In this document: positions 1 through 13,493 of the stretch, one piece after another
Layout of the letters: every line of letters starts with the position of its first letter
Numbering within the stretch: position 1 is the stretch's first letter
Source: Andrena cerasifolii
Taxonomy: Eukaryota; Arthropoda; Insecta; Hymenoptera; Andrenidae
DNA: 64,000 nt
Assembly (NCBI RefSeq): GCF_050908995.1
Contig: NC_135121.1
Location: 7,874,001-7,938,000, forward strand
Direction of reading: 5' to 3'
Program-made: the position numbers and the translations under genes
Notes under the pieces: model-generated
Told to the model about the DNA's origin: nothing
The model's database searches: none
What the model saw: only the letters and a program-made list of their open reading frames with translations

Positions 1-1815
1 TTGTTGCTATGATTTTTACACGCTGGTTGTTGACAAATATAGCAGCTCAAGCTGGGCTTGATGTCAGTAGACCGAGGGCACAGGTAGCATCTGCGTTGAG
101 ATTTCTTACTTACCTCGCTGGTGCTGGGTTCGGTGGAAAGAAAATAAATAAACACACTCGGAACATGTTGTTGCGAGCACCGGGTATAGGCCCGTGCATA
201 GCCTGCTGGGGCTCGCAGCTGAAGATAGAAGAAGGTCGGCTCCCTTGCCATTGCGTTCGGACGTACGGGTCGCACCTTTGTAAACTATTGGTCTGTGTAA
301 CAATATAGGTCAGTCGTGTGTGCGTCCGTCTAATTATTCTTCCACTCCTTTGCGCCGGGGTGGCCTGCGGTGAAAACGCCCCGGCGCAACAATATGTTAT
401 AGTACTAATTAGCATCATCTTTACAATAAAGAAACACTATAATTTACTAAACACTTACCACTAATTCAATGAAAAACCTAGCTTACTTCTTTGAAACGTG
501 AGCAAAGACTGAACTGAAACTGCATTAAACCATTTCAGAGATAATGACATTACGCTGAACATAAAATGAGTAAGAACCATATATTTTTGGCATCAGGAAT
601 GTAAATACAAAACACACTGTAGAAATATACTAACGCAGCTGCTTACAAAAATTGATTTTTGTATGGGGAATATCGGGGTGCATATGCCTCGCTGTTCACG
701 GTTAAGCGCTCAGGTGCCTTTGAAGGCTACTACTGCATTCAAATTCATGGATTTCAATGAAATTTTTATCAAATTCAGTGTGAAAATATCACAGATAGCA
801 TTCCTTCAAGAATACTTTGTAAAGCTTCCATTCGGTGCCTTTTTATTTACGTTTTTATCAGCTTGGGGTGTGTTTGCACCCCTGTCCGCAGAGTAAAGAT
901 TAAACCCCTATGGAAGTGAAAAATCCTCTACTTTCTCCATTTAAATTCACTATTCTCTGAAAACCACCATTCCTCTTGTTCCGTCGACTCGGATGACTAA
1001 TCTCGGTAGAAACTACCCCCGAATCTTTAAAGACCACTGTAACAGACCTCGAACTCGTCGATACAATTGCCCAAGGGCCCCGAGAGTGCGGTATCGTCCA
1101 GCTTTCCCAGCGATAAAAGTGATTTCAGCTGCGTTCTCGGTGTACACGAAAATTCACTCCGCCGCAGCAACGGCGCACAAAAGCTGGCCAAGGAAATTGA
1201 AGGGTAACAATGGCCGAAACGGAGCTCGCGGCTGGCCTCTGGCCCGCGAAACAATGGAGCGAGGTAGCAGCAGCGACAAGAAGAACAGTCCGGGGGCTCG
1301 TATCTACGCACACGCCTCCGTTCCTGCTGTTGGGGCGTACACGTGCTTGCGACACGTGTTTGCCGTGGATGCATACGCGTCGTGTGCACACGATTCACAT
1401 GTTCGTCGTCGCTCATAAGTGCTTGTCCGCCGGCGTGGTTGTCGTTTCCATAACTCGGCACCAAGTATGTTTTTCAGTACGTATGACTGTTGAGCGTCAG
1501 TATGCGAAGAAGCTCGAGCTTCCATTCACGCTGCACAATCGCGCGGCTGCAATGTGGATCTTTATTGTCTGCGGGGTGGGGTGGAATTCGTTGCACTGCT
1601 GGGAGGACCACGATTCTATGGGTAAGAATGAATTGGAGAATGTGGAGGGAAAGTCAGGAAATTCGGCCAATTAAGTGGAGTATGATTTAAATGGTTGCGT
1701 CTGTCCAATAACGTCTGTTTCTACTTGTATCGTACTAGAGTACATATTTGAAATTCTCGGAAGTACTTCAAAATTCGCATTGCATTGAATCGCACTCAAT
1801 CCCGATTGAATTAGG
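1..1815. other. Non-coding stretch, nothing recognised
   Basis: Mixed composition, with a GC-richer patch near 1020-1460 that keeps several overlapping short frames open on both strands. None shows a domain, codon preference or splice context that I recognise. No exon of the matrix gene was found. If the gene extends upstream this is intron; otherwise it is intergenic. Confidence 0.5.
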
Positions 1816-2748
1816 GTAAGTCCGGTATAGTTCGACCACCGGGAGTCATTGATACAAAGAAATGGATGCGCTTGTTGTTGATCTTGCATTGACCATTGTC
1901 ACAAATCCATATTTAAATTATAAGAAACGCTTGAGACTTTATGCGACTCTGAAAGTTTTTCGACCAAGTTGCAGTGCTGATGATATTTGAAAGATAGGTA
2001 AGTTTATTTACACTGTTTCGATATTGGGGGGTATAATATGCATAAGACTACAGTGTCACCCCGACAATACGTATGTATTCTTTTTAATTTATTTTGACAA
2101 GGTGGTCGACTACTCCCTTGATTATGGGACAGTCCGACCACATTAATGCGGGATAGTTCGACCATATTAGTTAAATATACAGTGTGTCTGAAAAAGTGTA
2201 ACTATCTCGAAAAATATGAATGGTACGAAAAATTGTTTCAGACGAAAGTTGTAGGATGTCAAAGGGGACAGATGCTCGTATTTTTTGTTTCTTAATTTTG
2301 TAACTGACATGGAAGCGTTTTCTAAATACTACCTACATGTGTATTTTTTACTGTAAACCCATCTTCAGATTCGGGGAGCGAAAATTCCATTCTTCAAGGT
2401 AGCGATATGTCGTTGAAAGACTGGGACGAAAGCAAATGCGTGGGATGCGGAGAAAACTATTTCGAAATCCCGAAAAGCGACGATTGAGACGAAGAAGAAA
2501 TAACGTATCAATTAATTTCTTCGTGCATTATACTTTTCGTAAGCTACAGTTTTTGTTATATTTCAGTTGCAGTGCCAATGTTTTCGGTTGAAAATGAATA
2601 TAAATATTTGAATTTATCGCACGATATAATTTATGTATACTCTAAAGTGCTTGGGCTTTGCTTTAATTTCTACAAAACGACAAAAATGCGAAAAACAGCG
2701 ATGCTACAATTTCTTTTCCAAAAAGTGGTCGAACTACCCCGGACTTAC
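1816..2748 (+). mobile_element. Degenerate DNA transposon remnant, possibly pogo-like
   Basis: The ends form imperfect inverted repeats: GTAAGTCCGG then TAGTTCGACCAC at 1816, answered by GTGGTCGAACTA then CCGGACTTAC ending at 2748. Subterminal echoes of the GTCCGACCA/GTTCGACCA motif lie near 2102-2165. Inside, about 2362-2487 on the plus strand, an open stretch reads serine- and acid-rich, then DMSLKDWDESKC and VGCGENYF before a stop. This W-x4-C-x2-C arrangement with an acidic tail resembles the C-terminal zinc-binding tail of some insect transposase-like proteins. No DDE core survives. The family is tentative. Confidence 0.45.
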
Positions 2749-4105
2749 AATACAATCTCCGATCTAGATGTAGACTCGTCTCGAATGCACGCTCCAGTTT
2801 CGGGGACATGGAACTTAATAAATTCAGAGGGTTGAGAGGGAAAGCGGTTCGTTCATCATTCGGGAACGGCTCGCGAGGAAGTTTGAGGCCGTCGACGAGA
2901 AGTCGTTCGCCACGGTAACAACACGCTCTTCTTATTCCCCCCGTCGAAACAACCTTCCCTTTTTGCGGCAGGGAAAGCGGAAAGCAGCGCTACAGCAATC
3001 TCCGTCTGTCCTTGTTCGCGCGTGTTGTTCCCCTCACGGAAATGAAACGAGCTTTTTGTGAACCTCGATATACACTTCCAGATATACATGTACCTTCTGC
3101 TTGCACATATATCAGTATGTATTATAGGAGAATCACTCTTTATAAGTCTCCTCGAGAATCGACTTGAATATAGTATTACCAAAAATTATTAACGTTTCGT
3201 GTAATAATAATAGGACAATCTGTGCCCTCTTATTACGTAAAATATCAAAGCTATTCCCTCATTCCGAAGTAAACCCCCGCTCCACGAAGTTCGAGGAACT
3301 CTGACAGGAGTGGTGAGAAAAGGGGCGAAAATTCAAAGTCACCGAAGCTATCGGGTTCTCCATGGCGGTTAATTCTTCGCGGCTCTACAATGCGGAGGCA
3401 TTGTTTTTCGTTTGAAAAAGGCAGACGAAGCCTCCATTCGGCCCCATTGTCACAGCAGCACGGTGTCTTTTTTTTTCGGTGTCGCCTTACCACTTCCCGT
3501 TATTCTCCGCGGAACCCTCGATTATTTTCTATTCAAAGCCGGCGCCAGTCGTTCCGTCGAGTGGCGTATCGTTCCCCGGCAGAAACTTCCTTTCTTTTCA
3601 GACGTCTTTCTACGGCAGCGCTACCTCTGAATCCCCAACGATCTTGCTACACGTTGCAATGGCATCGTTTGAATATATATTTGGAAAGTGTGACGCGAAT
3701 GTTTTTTTCCCTCACCGCCTTTGCACCGTTGACCTACATAAATGCGACAGCGAGCTGAACGCCGCGAGGATTCTTTCCTCGGGATTTTATTCGCATTGTT
3801 ATGCAGCTCCGCGTGTCATTCGGCAAACAATGTGATCGATTTTTCTCCTTCCTTCGATGCCCCTCTCTTGCGAGTTTCTTGTTTCGCAACGAGGGTGGAA
3901 TTGGTGGAGTCATGGAGACATATTGATTCTTTGTTCGACATTAATGAATAAATCTGATCGAGAGGGGGGAATGTAACATTCATCAGACAATACCTATTTT
4001 TCACGAATCATAGATTACAATTTCTTTAACACAAAACTCCGCAACATGGAAAATAGTTCACCAAGTACCCACAAAAGCGAAAGCTAAGTCGATCTCACCC
4101 TCGAG
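2749..4105. other. Non-coding stretch, nothing recognised
   Basis: Between two mobile elements. Short open frames at 3390-3835 overlap one another in different frames and show no domain. No repeat or RNA gene was recognised. Confidence 0.5.
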
Positions 4106-4805
4106 TTAAGGGGTATATTTGTGAATTTTTTTTGAAGAAGCGGATGCGTATATCTTTACAAACCTTTTTGCGCTTAAAAGAGCGATATTTAAAGAACATT
4201 TGGTAATTTTTTCGTAGAAAAATATTTACGTTTATAATAAAATAACCAGCGACATCCAAGAAGCATTTTTAAAAATTTGGTGTTGCGGTGAGCACTGCCA
4301 TTCGGAACCAGATCATCTAAAATCAAAAAACAAAAAAGATTTCCTTAGTATATTAATGTATCTTCCGATTAAGGGAAGCAAATTTCCGAAATATTAATTT
4401 AAAACAAAATGGCGGATATTTAAATTTGAAATCGTCATTCTTTTCGCGGGATTTCTGCACAAAAAAATCTGGAATCAGTAATTAATATTTCGGAAATTCC
4501 CTCCGTTAATCGGAAGATGTATTAATATACTAACGAAATCATTTTTGTTTTTTGATTTCTAGATAATCTGATTCCGAATGGCAGTGCTCACCGCAAAATG
4601 AAATTTATAAAAATGCTTCTTGGATGTCGGTTATTATTTTATTATAAACATAAATATTTTTCTACGAAAAAATTAGCAAATGTTCTTTAAATGATGCTCT
4701 TATAAGCGCAAAAAGTTTTGTAAAAATATATGCTTCCGCTTCTTCAAGAAAAAAATCACAAATATTAGCCTCTTTTCGGCCGCCTGACTAGGTATAACCC
4801 CTTAA
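4106..4805. mobile_element. TTAA-flanked palindromic element, family 1 copy A
   Basis: About 700 bp, bounded by TTAA on both sides, with long terminal inverted repeats that nearly meet at the centre (around 4440-4460). The right end reads GGCCGCCTGACTAGG then TATAACCCC before TTAA; the left end is slightly shortened (TTAAGGGGTATATTTGTG). Subterminal blocks shared with other copies include AAGAAGCATTTTTAAAAAT and GGTGAGCACTGCCATTCGG. There is no coding capacity, so it is a non-autonomous element. TTAA target duplication suggests piggyBac-like mobilisation. Confidence 0.8.
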
Positions 4806-7800
4806 ATCCCTTCCCTCGGTTAATCGAACTCGAGGAGGCCGGAACTCGAAAGTCAGAAATTGAAGCACCCGGAGTGTGCCTAGAAATCCGTCGTCATCCA
4901 TTCAGACCGAAGATCTTTGACGTTCCCAGCCTCGAGAATTTCTATGCATCGTGCGATCCCCTACACCGGCGATCGATACTTCCTCAAAAGGCTCGATCGT
5001 TTCGTTCACCTGTGATTGCGTGGCAGAGGATCGTGAATCGCGTACGTCGAAATACTCTGTCGCTAGTGAGGGCTCTTCCATTCGCTCTTTCGCAAGTGTT
5101 CAGCCAATTCAGCGCTGCTCTACTTCGAATCATCTCGCATAAATCCAAATCCCAAATATTTCAAAAGTCCCGGCGAGTCTTTCATTCTGCTAGATTGCTG
5201 TAGATCCATTGGCAACTTGTCATTTCGTTGGCATCAAGTGTCGCAGAACCCGCCATAGCTTTCCACACCCATCGGGGCTGAAAAATATTCCCGAGGCTCG
5301 ATGCGATTCAAAGCTGACGTACGTTAGAAACAATTGTAAGCGTGTCGAAGCCTATCACCGTCCATCGTTTAGGCTTCCGCAAACGGGCAGGACTGTTTGC
5401 CACCACCCTCGAGCTATCTTTGTCCCGGAAGCTTTTTCTGCTCGTGGTGTAACGACGTAACTTTGCCGCGAGGCGTGCGCGCGTGCCTAACGAGCGAGGA
5501 AGTTTGAAGGGAGAGCCTCGTTTCGCTCTGGGAACTCGTGTCCGCGTCGACGGGCGCCGATGCCACCACGAGGGTAATTCAGCGAATAAGTTGGCAAGCG
5601 TGCGCGGAGCAGAAGGGCCTGCCGTATAATTGCACGACACCGTTTTTCCACCTACGCCGCGCCGACTTTCGGCCGCTGGAAACGAACCTCGTCGAGGATC
5701 GCACTCCCTAAGGAGGGAAGTTACATAACGCCCTGGGTAACAAGAGCAAGTTCCTGGGGGTGTCTCGACGCAACTTTCCAATCCCACCTTACCTTCGCCG
5801 GGAGGACAACGCGATTGAAAGAGGAAGCTTACAAAGATTTCACAGAGATATTCGCGAAATTAGAGAACGGGTTGGGGAACGTAATCTTGTAGAGAACTGT
5901 AGCCTCGGTTTCAAGAGGAGCTACTTAATTTTATCTGAACATCCTGAAAGGGGTGGAAACATTCATTTAAATACAAGTAGATTCACAATAACTTCCTCGC
6001 AGTTCCAAGGACCTGAGTAGGCTAAGTATTCTTATCACTCTGGCCCCCAAATTCTGTCGCAGTGGTATCGACTTTCAAAAGCCTCAAATTCCGTCGCAAG
6101 GCCAACCCCCGGTCCTTGGAGCGCGGGACTGGGGGAGCATTAAAATTAATCGCGCGTCGAGAGTGTCAAAAACTCCGAGTGGCTGGTTGAAGAGGAGAGA
6201 GGCAGAGGCTAGTCCTTTCAATTTTTCGCTCGAAGGGCGGGCGATGTATCTCGCCGTCCCTCAGGTGGCCCCTAGCCACTTTCATCGCGCGAAACGTCGC
6301 GGAAAAAACATACCCTCGCGTGTTTTACAGCAGCGCATGCCGTAACGTGCAGCCACGTACTCTCCCTCTGCCTCCGCCAGAAGACGTACAAAGTCAGGGG
6401 GGTAAGTATCGAGGCTGAGCCACGGCGAAGGGTTACCTTGGCGAGGGTGGCAGCCGCGTCGTGTAACTCACGCACCCCCCCCCCGTGTTTTTTCACGCAG
6501 CGACGTTTACGAGCGCACCGTGATAACGAACAAGCCCTTCGTTCCTGGTATACAACGATTTACACGGCCTTTCTAGGAGTTAGCGAGCTCCCCAGGCGAA
6601 CTTACGCAGTAACATCTTTCCTTTCCCCCTCCGCACCGGCAAGCCAGCTTTTTCCTGAAAAGGAAGCTCTCCCGGCGAAATTGGGAAAGAGATCGCGCAG
6701 GAACGGATCCGAACGTTCGAGTGGAACGTCGAGCGTTTCCTTTCAGTCTTTCAGAGTTCAGTTGGGCACACCGAGAGATGGATGAATACGCGTATTCGGG
6801 GAACGTAAACGATCCTTGAAAACACGGCCTCGTCGACATTCTCCGTTGGTTCGAGCTGCAGACGCTGACGTTATTAATGTTGTGCAATTCTATTAACGGA
6901 CGATGCTCCAAGCAGTGGTTTTTAATAGCAGAAATATTTGGATTATAAATTTTCATAGCGCAATGATGTTACTCGTGTCATACTTTAAATTCCCGCGACT
7001 CGTCCATCCGGTGGAAGCGAATTTTCCATTCACAGCGACGCATCGCGGCTGCAGGCGCAAACAAAAATTGCTGATGGCCCCCGGGACCCCCATGATGATC
7101 TCGCGAACGATATCCCATAATAGTTACGTGAACGTTCCTCCAGTGTCTCGAAGCACCGTCGCCCGTATAAAAGCGCCATTCCGAAGGTGGATGGAATTAC
7201 GTGCATGGAATTACACCGGGGCTGGAAAAAGGGAGGGTGGAGCACGGGCGGTGGGCGGGTCGGCCGGATCGAAGGGCCGGCGGATTCCGTGACTAAAGGG
7301 ATTTCACGAGTTCGCGTGTCCAGCACGATATTGCCTCGACGCCGACAATGTCTGACTCGCCAGCTTATTACCATTTCCATCGAAGCCCGCGATACGGCAC
7401 GCACCAGGAAAGCCCGGCTCCTGCGCCGGCTTATCGGCAATTTCGTCGTTATCGCGAAAATCCCCGCGAGAGCTTTATCCAGCTTTCAGACCTGCGGCGC
7501 CTCGATTTTCTTCTCTTCCTTCCCCCACCGGCTCGTGTCCCGAACAACCAGCTTTTTTTTCTAGAGTAGAAACTGTAACAATACCATTGTTTGTACTCGT
7601 TTCGCCGTTGCAGCGTATGAGGATTTTGAAAAGGGACGCTTGGAGCGCGCGCCACTCGAATACTTTCAAGCGAGGCTTTGAGGGCGTGGCATTTTTTTAC
7701 CTGTTCGATCCGCAGGTGGAACGCGAAAAGTGGGATTGAAATAATGTCACCAATAGGGGTTTTTCAATGCGCAACTGAGGGCACGTTTCGTTAGCGTTCC

Positions 7801-9301
7801 CCTTCGTTCGCGCGCCATATCAAAGGACCACCACTCTCTTCGTTAATCTCGCCTGTTGTGTACACTCCGCGTGTTCCAGCCGCGTGTCTGGCACTTGATT
7901 ATTCCAGCATTGACACCGTGGAAGACGCCGCTGCAAGAGCGTACCACAGGCGAGCTTTTTCCCGGGGAGAGATAACGTGGCAGGGAAAATTTCAGATTTT
8001 TCTCTCCACTTGCATCTTTTTTTTTTTAATTGCATCTCCGCGGCGAAAGTTGACAACGAAACTTTTTCATACCGCCTCCCTGGACGCGTGCATTATTCGC
8101 GGGAAATGTTAAACGCGACGGGCGAGCGCGGCGGCTGGCAAGTAGAATTGGTCGGTCATTAGTCGGGCGTCTAGATTCCGCTGTGTTCAGCTTGTCGAAT
8201 AACAGCTTCTGACTCTGCGCAACTTACAGGAAATGGGGCGAATTAATTCGCAGACGTAGCTTTGATATGGGTCGATATTATTTATGCGACGGAGGCGGAA
8301 ATTTTGTGAGGAATTACGGTGCAATTTTAAAATCCCTTATTTGGTGCAGCAGGAATAAATGCGTGATTATTCGACAGGAGGGGAACATCTTCTGTTTCAG
8401 AATGTGCAACACAGTGGGCTGTTTTTACACGTTTGAAAACGGAATACCCGGTAAAAATGATTGCTCTTGGTGTAATTCTATGGGGCGCAGGGTGACAGCG
8501 CCTGTATTATTTATACACACCGTGGCGAACGAGCCGTGTGAAAACTCAATTTACCGGAAACGTGACTAAAGCTAAGAAAAACGATATTAAGTGACGCCTC
8601 AGCCGGCACTAACTCAATTTGAAGAAACGTGAACAGGCGGTCGTCGGGCCGTTCTACTACGTTCTATTGCATTCTACTATGTTCTACTGTGTTCTATCAC
8701 GCTCCATTCTGGACGAGTACACGTAAGAGAATAATGGCGCGAAGATTGGAGGACATGCAAGCGTACAGAGCGCTTACGGCCGCAGCCTAATGCACCCGAA
8801 AAGCGCATACCGCAGAATTTTCGCTGCATCCACTGTATGGGTCGCTGTTCAAGCTATATTCGACATGGGAGTGAGAATTATTTAAACAAATATCTTTTCT
8901 TCTGTTTGGCGTGGACCAGCAGGTCAACGGAATCGTGCACGCTTACGTTCAAATTCTCCTGTTGCAGGTAATGCAATTTGTTGGAACAATTAGAGGTAGA
9001 AAATTAATGTCACACTATAAACACAACTATGGTTTATTATATGAACAATGCACAGTGTATCCACGTACTAGTGTTATTTTATAAAGCATAAAGGTATACA
9101 AGAAATAAGAACTTAAATTGACGAGTCAGAATACGATATGCACGGCGAGGTTACATTTCTTAGACTGACTACGGTCGTCACTTTACGTTTCGGCCAAGAC
9201 TCTTCGCCCTCCCCCTTTTTCCTAGTTTGGGGAAACGCAGCCCCTTAAGACTAAAAACCCTTACGGTGAGAATCGTTGAACTCCAACACAATTGCGTACA
9301 G
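4806..9301. other. Non-coding stretch, GC-mixed, nothing coding recognised
   Basis: Overlapping short frames occur around 5200-5800, 6160-6800 and 7030-7570, several antisense to each other, typical of GC-richer non-coding sequence. A small imperfect repeat of GTTCTACT-like units lies near 8650-8700. The segment 8991-9240 is AT-rich and may be an old repeat, but no ends could be defined. Confidence 0.45.
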
Positions 9302-10015
9302 TTATGGGAAGGTTCCGTTCTAAAAATCGATTTTTTTTATTTCATTTTTCGAATGTTCAAGCTTTTAGAAATGCGCGTTTAAAAGGATTTGTTGAAGTTC
9401 GTAAAATTCCGGAAGTTGTAGACATTTAAAGTAGTGGCAAATGCATGGATAACACTCAGCCACTCGGCACTCACGTAAAACTTTAAACGCGTTTTTCTCG
9501 AAACAGTGTTCTCAAAATCGGTGGATCCTGTATCTCCAAAAGTTATTATCCGATCCGACTGAAACTTTTTTATTTTGAAGAATATACTTCTGGCTCGTGG
9601 ACAAACCAGTAATATTTTTAAAGGCGTTGAAAGGGCGAAAAATATAGGGGGAAAGTGATTTTAAACTTCAAGTGTCGTTATTTTCTCAAAAAAGTGATTT
9701 TTTGTATTTTTTTCTGGCCAGTACACGAGCGAGTTTCATGCCCTTTAATGATCTGGCATTGTTTTTTATTTCAGACCAATGGTTTAGATGCTACAGGTTT
9801 CATCGATTTGGGTGAATTTTTTGACGCCTCGACTTTAACAACTCCTCAGTGCCATCTGCAATGATTAATTTTAAAACAAAAAATATATTTCTATAGCTCA
9901 AGACATCCGAAATACAATGCAAAAACTCCCATTAAATTATAAATAGCAGTTTTCCTTTAATTAATTCCTAAAGATCACCTATTTTTATGGAGTCTAGACC
10001 GGAACAGTCCCTTAA
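9302..10015. mobile_element. TTAA-type palindromic element, family 2 copy A
   Basis: The left end is TTATGGGAAGGTTCCG and the right end CCGGAACAGTCCCTTAA, so the left TTAA is mutated by one base. Shared internal blocks are TTCGAATGTTCAAGCTTTT, ATTATCCGATCCGACTG and CTTCTGGCTCGTGG. The copy matches 16043-16776 in the same orientation and 19892-20625 in reverse. A frame at 9655-9864 is just part of the repeat. Non-autonomous. Confidence 0.78.
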
Positions 10016-12738
10016 CAAAGAGATAAGTGATTTGCATATTTTAGATACTTCGTTACCGAGTTTAACTTATAATTTACTAATGAACCTGGGCTGCTCGTTG
10101 GGCACAGATTGCCAGCATAATGGAGTTTTCACTGTTCGATACGTGCCCCCATTCCCATCTTCGATTTCATCGAATCAACCATCCTTTGACGAGCCATGTA
10201 AACATCGATTCGCTCTGTTCCCCTGAACTGGCTCCTCCATTGGCTGCGCGGTAGGAGTGTAATCCATTCGATAACGCAAATATTATATTTCGTGGGGCAA
10301 GTAGATTAGCCATCTGGCGATTTCGATCGTAGAAACGTTGCGACTCGAGTCTACAAATTTCAGACAATACTTGGACGAATCTATTGTAGAACTAACCAAA
10401 TTTGGTCTTTCGATAGTTTCGAAGGGGGTAGATTATAATGCTTCGGTATACCACCTGGCGCGAATATTCAACAACTCCTACAAGAGTTTTCGTCGCGAAA
10501 TTTCCCCTCGACACGCGGCTCTGGATGAAAGGTTGGCTTGTTCGCGGGCTCCCATGATTCATCAGCGCACGAACGGCCGAATTATTCAGGGCAGTCGAGG
10601 GGCAGGGGGGGCGGGAAGACACTGGAACGACAGAGCTATGCATATTGGGGAAATTAAGAGGGTCGTCGTTGTGCCCCGCCTGACGCCGGGCGTCGTGATA
10701 TTTATAACTTCCGTGGACTCCTGTTCGCTGTCTGTAGAGGCATCTTTCCGAGGGTGGAGGCGCTGGGAAGCCCACCACCTACCGACGAGCAATTATTACG
10801 AGCAGCTGTCTCGACCCTGCGCCTCGACCCTCGTGAAACGTCTAACCACTCGACTACTACCGACTACTCCCGCCTGTATGCACCGTTCTCTCCGCACATA
10901 AACGATAATCGTTTCGTCGATATCTTCAAAAGCCTCGGCTTTCCGCGTCACGCGATTCCTGAGAATCCTCCTCGACTCGCGTCCAGCGATTTGTCATTCC
11001 TCCACATCGAACAAAGGGAATCTCGAGGGAGAACGATCGCGAAATGAATACAGTTTAACAGAAGGGAACTGTACCCCTATCTATGTTGCACAGAGTGAAA
11101 CACCAGTCTTGAATTTTTTTACGGTCACTTCTGAAGCTATAATATTTCCTTTCAACCCTTCTTCAACTTCTCCCTCGACTCCGTATCGAAGCAAAAATTA
11201 ACGCGACCATGGGACGTCCCAAAGAATTGAGTGCTCAGTGGCTCGCTCTTATGATTCTTTTCCACGACGCTTCGACAAAGTCAAACGGCGATGTGCAACC
11301 CCTTCGTTACGCAACACGAGACAACGAACGCTTCGTTATACCATCTGGCACGCGATCGCGTAGCTTCTCCTCGCACTCGTCTCGTGTTACCTTAGGATGA
11401 CCCTTCGGGTCGGAAAGGGGGTTATCTCATTACACCCAGCTTCCAGGGGGTTGAAGACGGGGGTTGGTCTAGGTAAGGAAGAAAACGGGGGACAGAAGAA
11501 GGTGCGCGGGGCGTCGCGCGGTGTCCTTGAGTATTATGGCCCAGGATAATGCAGCGGGGCTCGTGCAAACACAATTTGTCGCGTCACAGCGGATAGTGAA
11601 TCGATTAGATACGTGATGCAGGGCGCGCCACAGGTGCATGTGCAGCACATGCGGCCCACGGATTACGCCTGTCCCGCTCGCAGTCTCTCCCATAATTTCG
11701 ACGGCTAACCAGTCGATGCACCGCTCCAATTAGACGCCGCCGCCGCTGATACGATCCGCGTATCAATTGCACCGACCTTAACGAGAATCAGACACCTGGG
11801 AATTTCATTCGTCTGTCCTCTAGGGTAACGTTCGAGTTTTCGTTTACACGCTGATCCCGTTCCTCCGAGGGCTACGCTGCTTCTATGTAGCTCGAAGAGG
11901 CTTCGGGTGTAGACGAAGAGGGAAGATGGTCGAGGGAATAGTTCTACTCGAATAATAATTCAATAGCATTGATTTATTAAATTGGGGCTCGTGTTCTGTA
12001 CAGACGTTGCGCTCCCTTGTCCTGGATTTCATAGTAAGTCATTTTATCGTGAGTACCTACTCCACGAGTGGCGAACCAAAGAACTGCACTGAAAACGTGT
12101 AATTCACCAGCGGCCAGCCAGTAACTTTCTGAAATTACTCATCCGCCTTGAAATTAGACTGGAGATAACAATTCTCGCCCCAAAAACTCTCCACTTCCCT
12201 CGTTTCACGCGGCATAAATAGTACTCGCGATAACGAGCGCGGTACGACAGTGGAAACTACGAAAAACTCCCGGAAGGACGTAAGAACGAGCACAATGGCG
12301 GCTTGCCAAAGATCGTCGGGTAGAATTAGCCATCACCCGGCACTTTGTACGTGCTGGAATGTTACACGGGAAAAATGTTGCCCGCGAAACTGCTGCCAAC
12401 TGCGTCGACCGTTGGCGTCGAAAGCTAGCCAAGTCATCGAATGAAATTTCCTACCGTCCGCGCTTGCAAACTTCCCTGCTCCGCGGTCCACGTACGGTGG
12501 TGGACAAAAGAAACACTGAAGCTCGCATTTCTGCAGGTCTGTATAACTAACTTAATACTAGGCTTTACGTTGACTGTTCAAACTTTTTTTTCACCACCAT
12601 TGTATGCGCCCAAAGATGGACGGTCAGGCTTAAAAAATTCCTTAAACTTGAATGACAAGAATTGACATTCTTACTATCCCACAAAAATTTCAATAAACCT
12701 AGTATCACTTTTATTTCTTGAATTTAAAGAAGATTGTC
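10016..12738. other. Non-coding stretch, nothing recognised
   Basis: A plus-strand frame of 187 codons (10338-10901) is open but overlaps equally open antisense frames. It has no domain or start context. A GC-rich part around 11400-11760 shows nothing recognisable. Confidence 0.45.
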
Positions 12739-13493
12739 TGAAGGGGTTATGCCTAGTCAGGCGGCCGAAAAGAGGCGAATGTTTGTGAATTTTTTTTTAA
12801 CAATCGGAAGCGTATATTTTTACAAAACTTTTTACGCTTAAAAGGGCAATAATTAAAGAACATTTGGTAATTTTTTCGCAGAAAAATATTTAAGTTTATA
12901 ATAAAATAACAACCGACATCCAAGAAGCATTTTTAAAAATTTGCTTTTGCGGTGAGCACTGCTATTCGGAACCAGATCATCTAACATCAAAGAAACAAAA
13001 AGGATTTTTTAGTATATTAATGTATCCTCAGGTTGACGGAGAGAATTTTTCGAAATATTAATTTAAAACAAAATGGCGGCTCTTTAAATTTGAAGTCCTG
13101 ATTTTTCCTTGCAAAAATCACGCGAAAAAATCAGGATTTAAAATTTAAATAGCCGCTATTTTGTTTTAAATTAATATTTTGAAAAATTCTCTCCGTCAAC
13201 CTGAGGATACATTAATATACTAAAAAATCCTTTTTGTTTCTTTGATTTTAGATGATCTGGTTCCGAATGGCAGTGCTCTCCGCAAAACCAAATTTTAAAA
13301 AATGCTTCTTGGATGTCGCTTGTTATTTCATTATAAACTTAAATATTTTTCTGCGAAAAAATTACCAAATGTTCTTTAAATGTTGCTCTTTTAAGCGCAA
13401 AAAGTTTTGTAAAAATATACGCTTCCGATTGTTCAGAAAAAATTCACAAACATTCGCCTCTTTTCGGCCGCCTGACTAGGTATAATCCCTTAA
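12739..13493. mobile_element. TTAA-flanked palindromic element, family 1 copy B
   Basis: The right boundary is CCCTTAA. The left boundary TGAAGGGGTTATGCC has one change in the TTAA. Both ends carry CTAGTCAGGCGGCCGAAAAG or its complement. Arms of about 340 bp are nearly complementary; the centre near 13100-13125 separates two TTAAATTTGAAG-like blocks. No coding capacity. It belongs with the elements at 4106, 29906 and 35815. Confidence 0.82.

Noticed and set aside
9655..9864. Matching small proteins here and at 16392-16625
   Set aside because: Similarity comes from the shared family 2 repeat and not from a gene family.
10338..10901. 187-codon plus-strand frame
   Set aside because: No recognisable domain, overlapping antisense frames of similar length.
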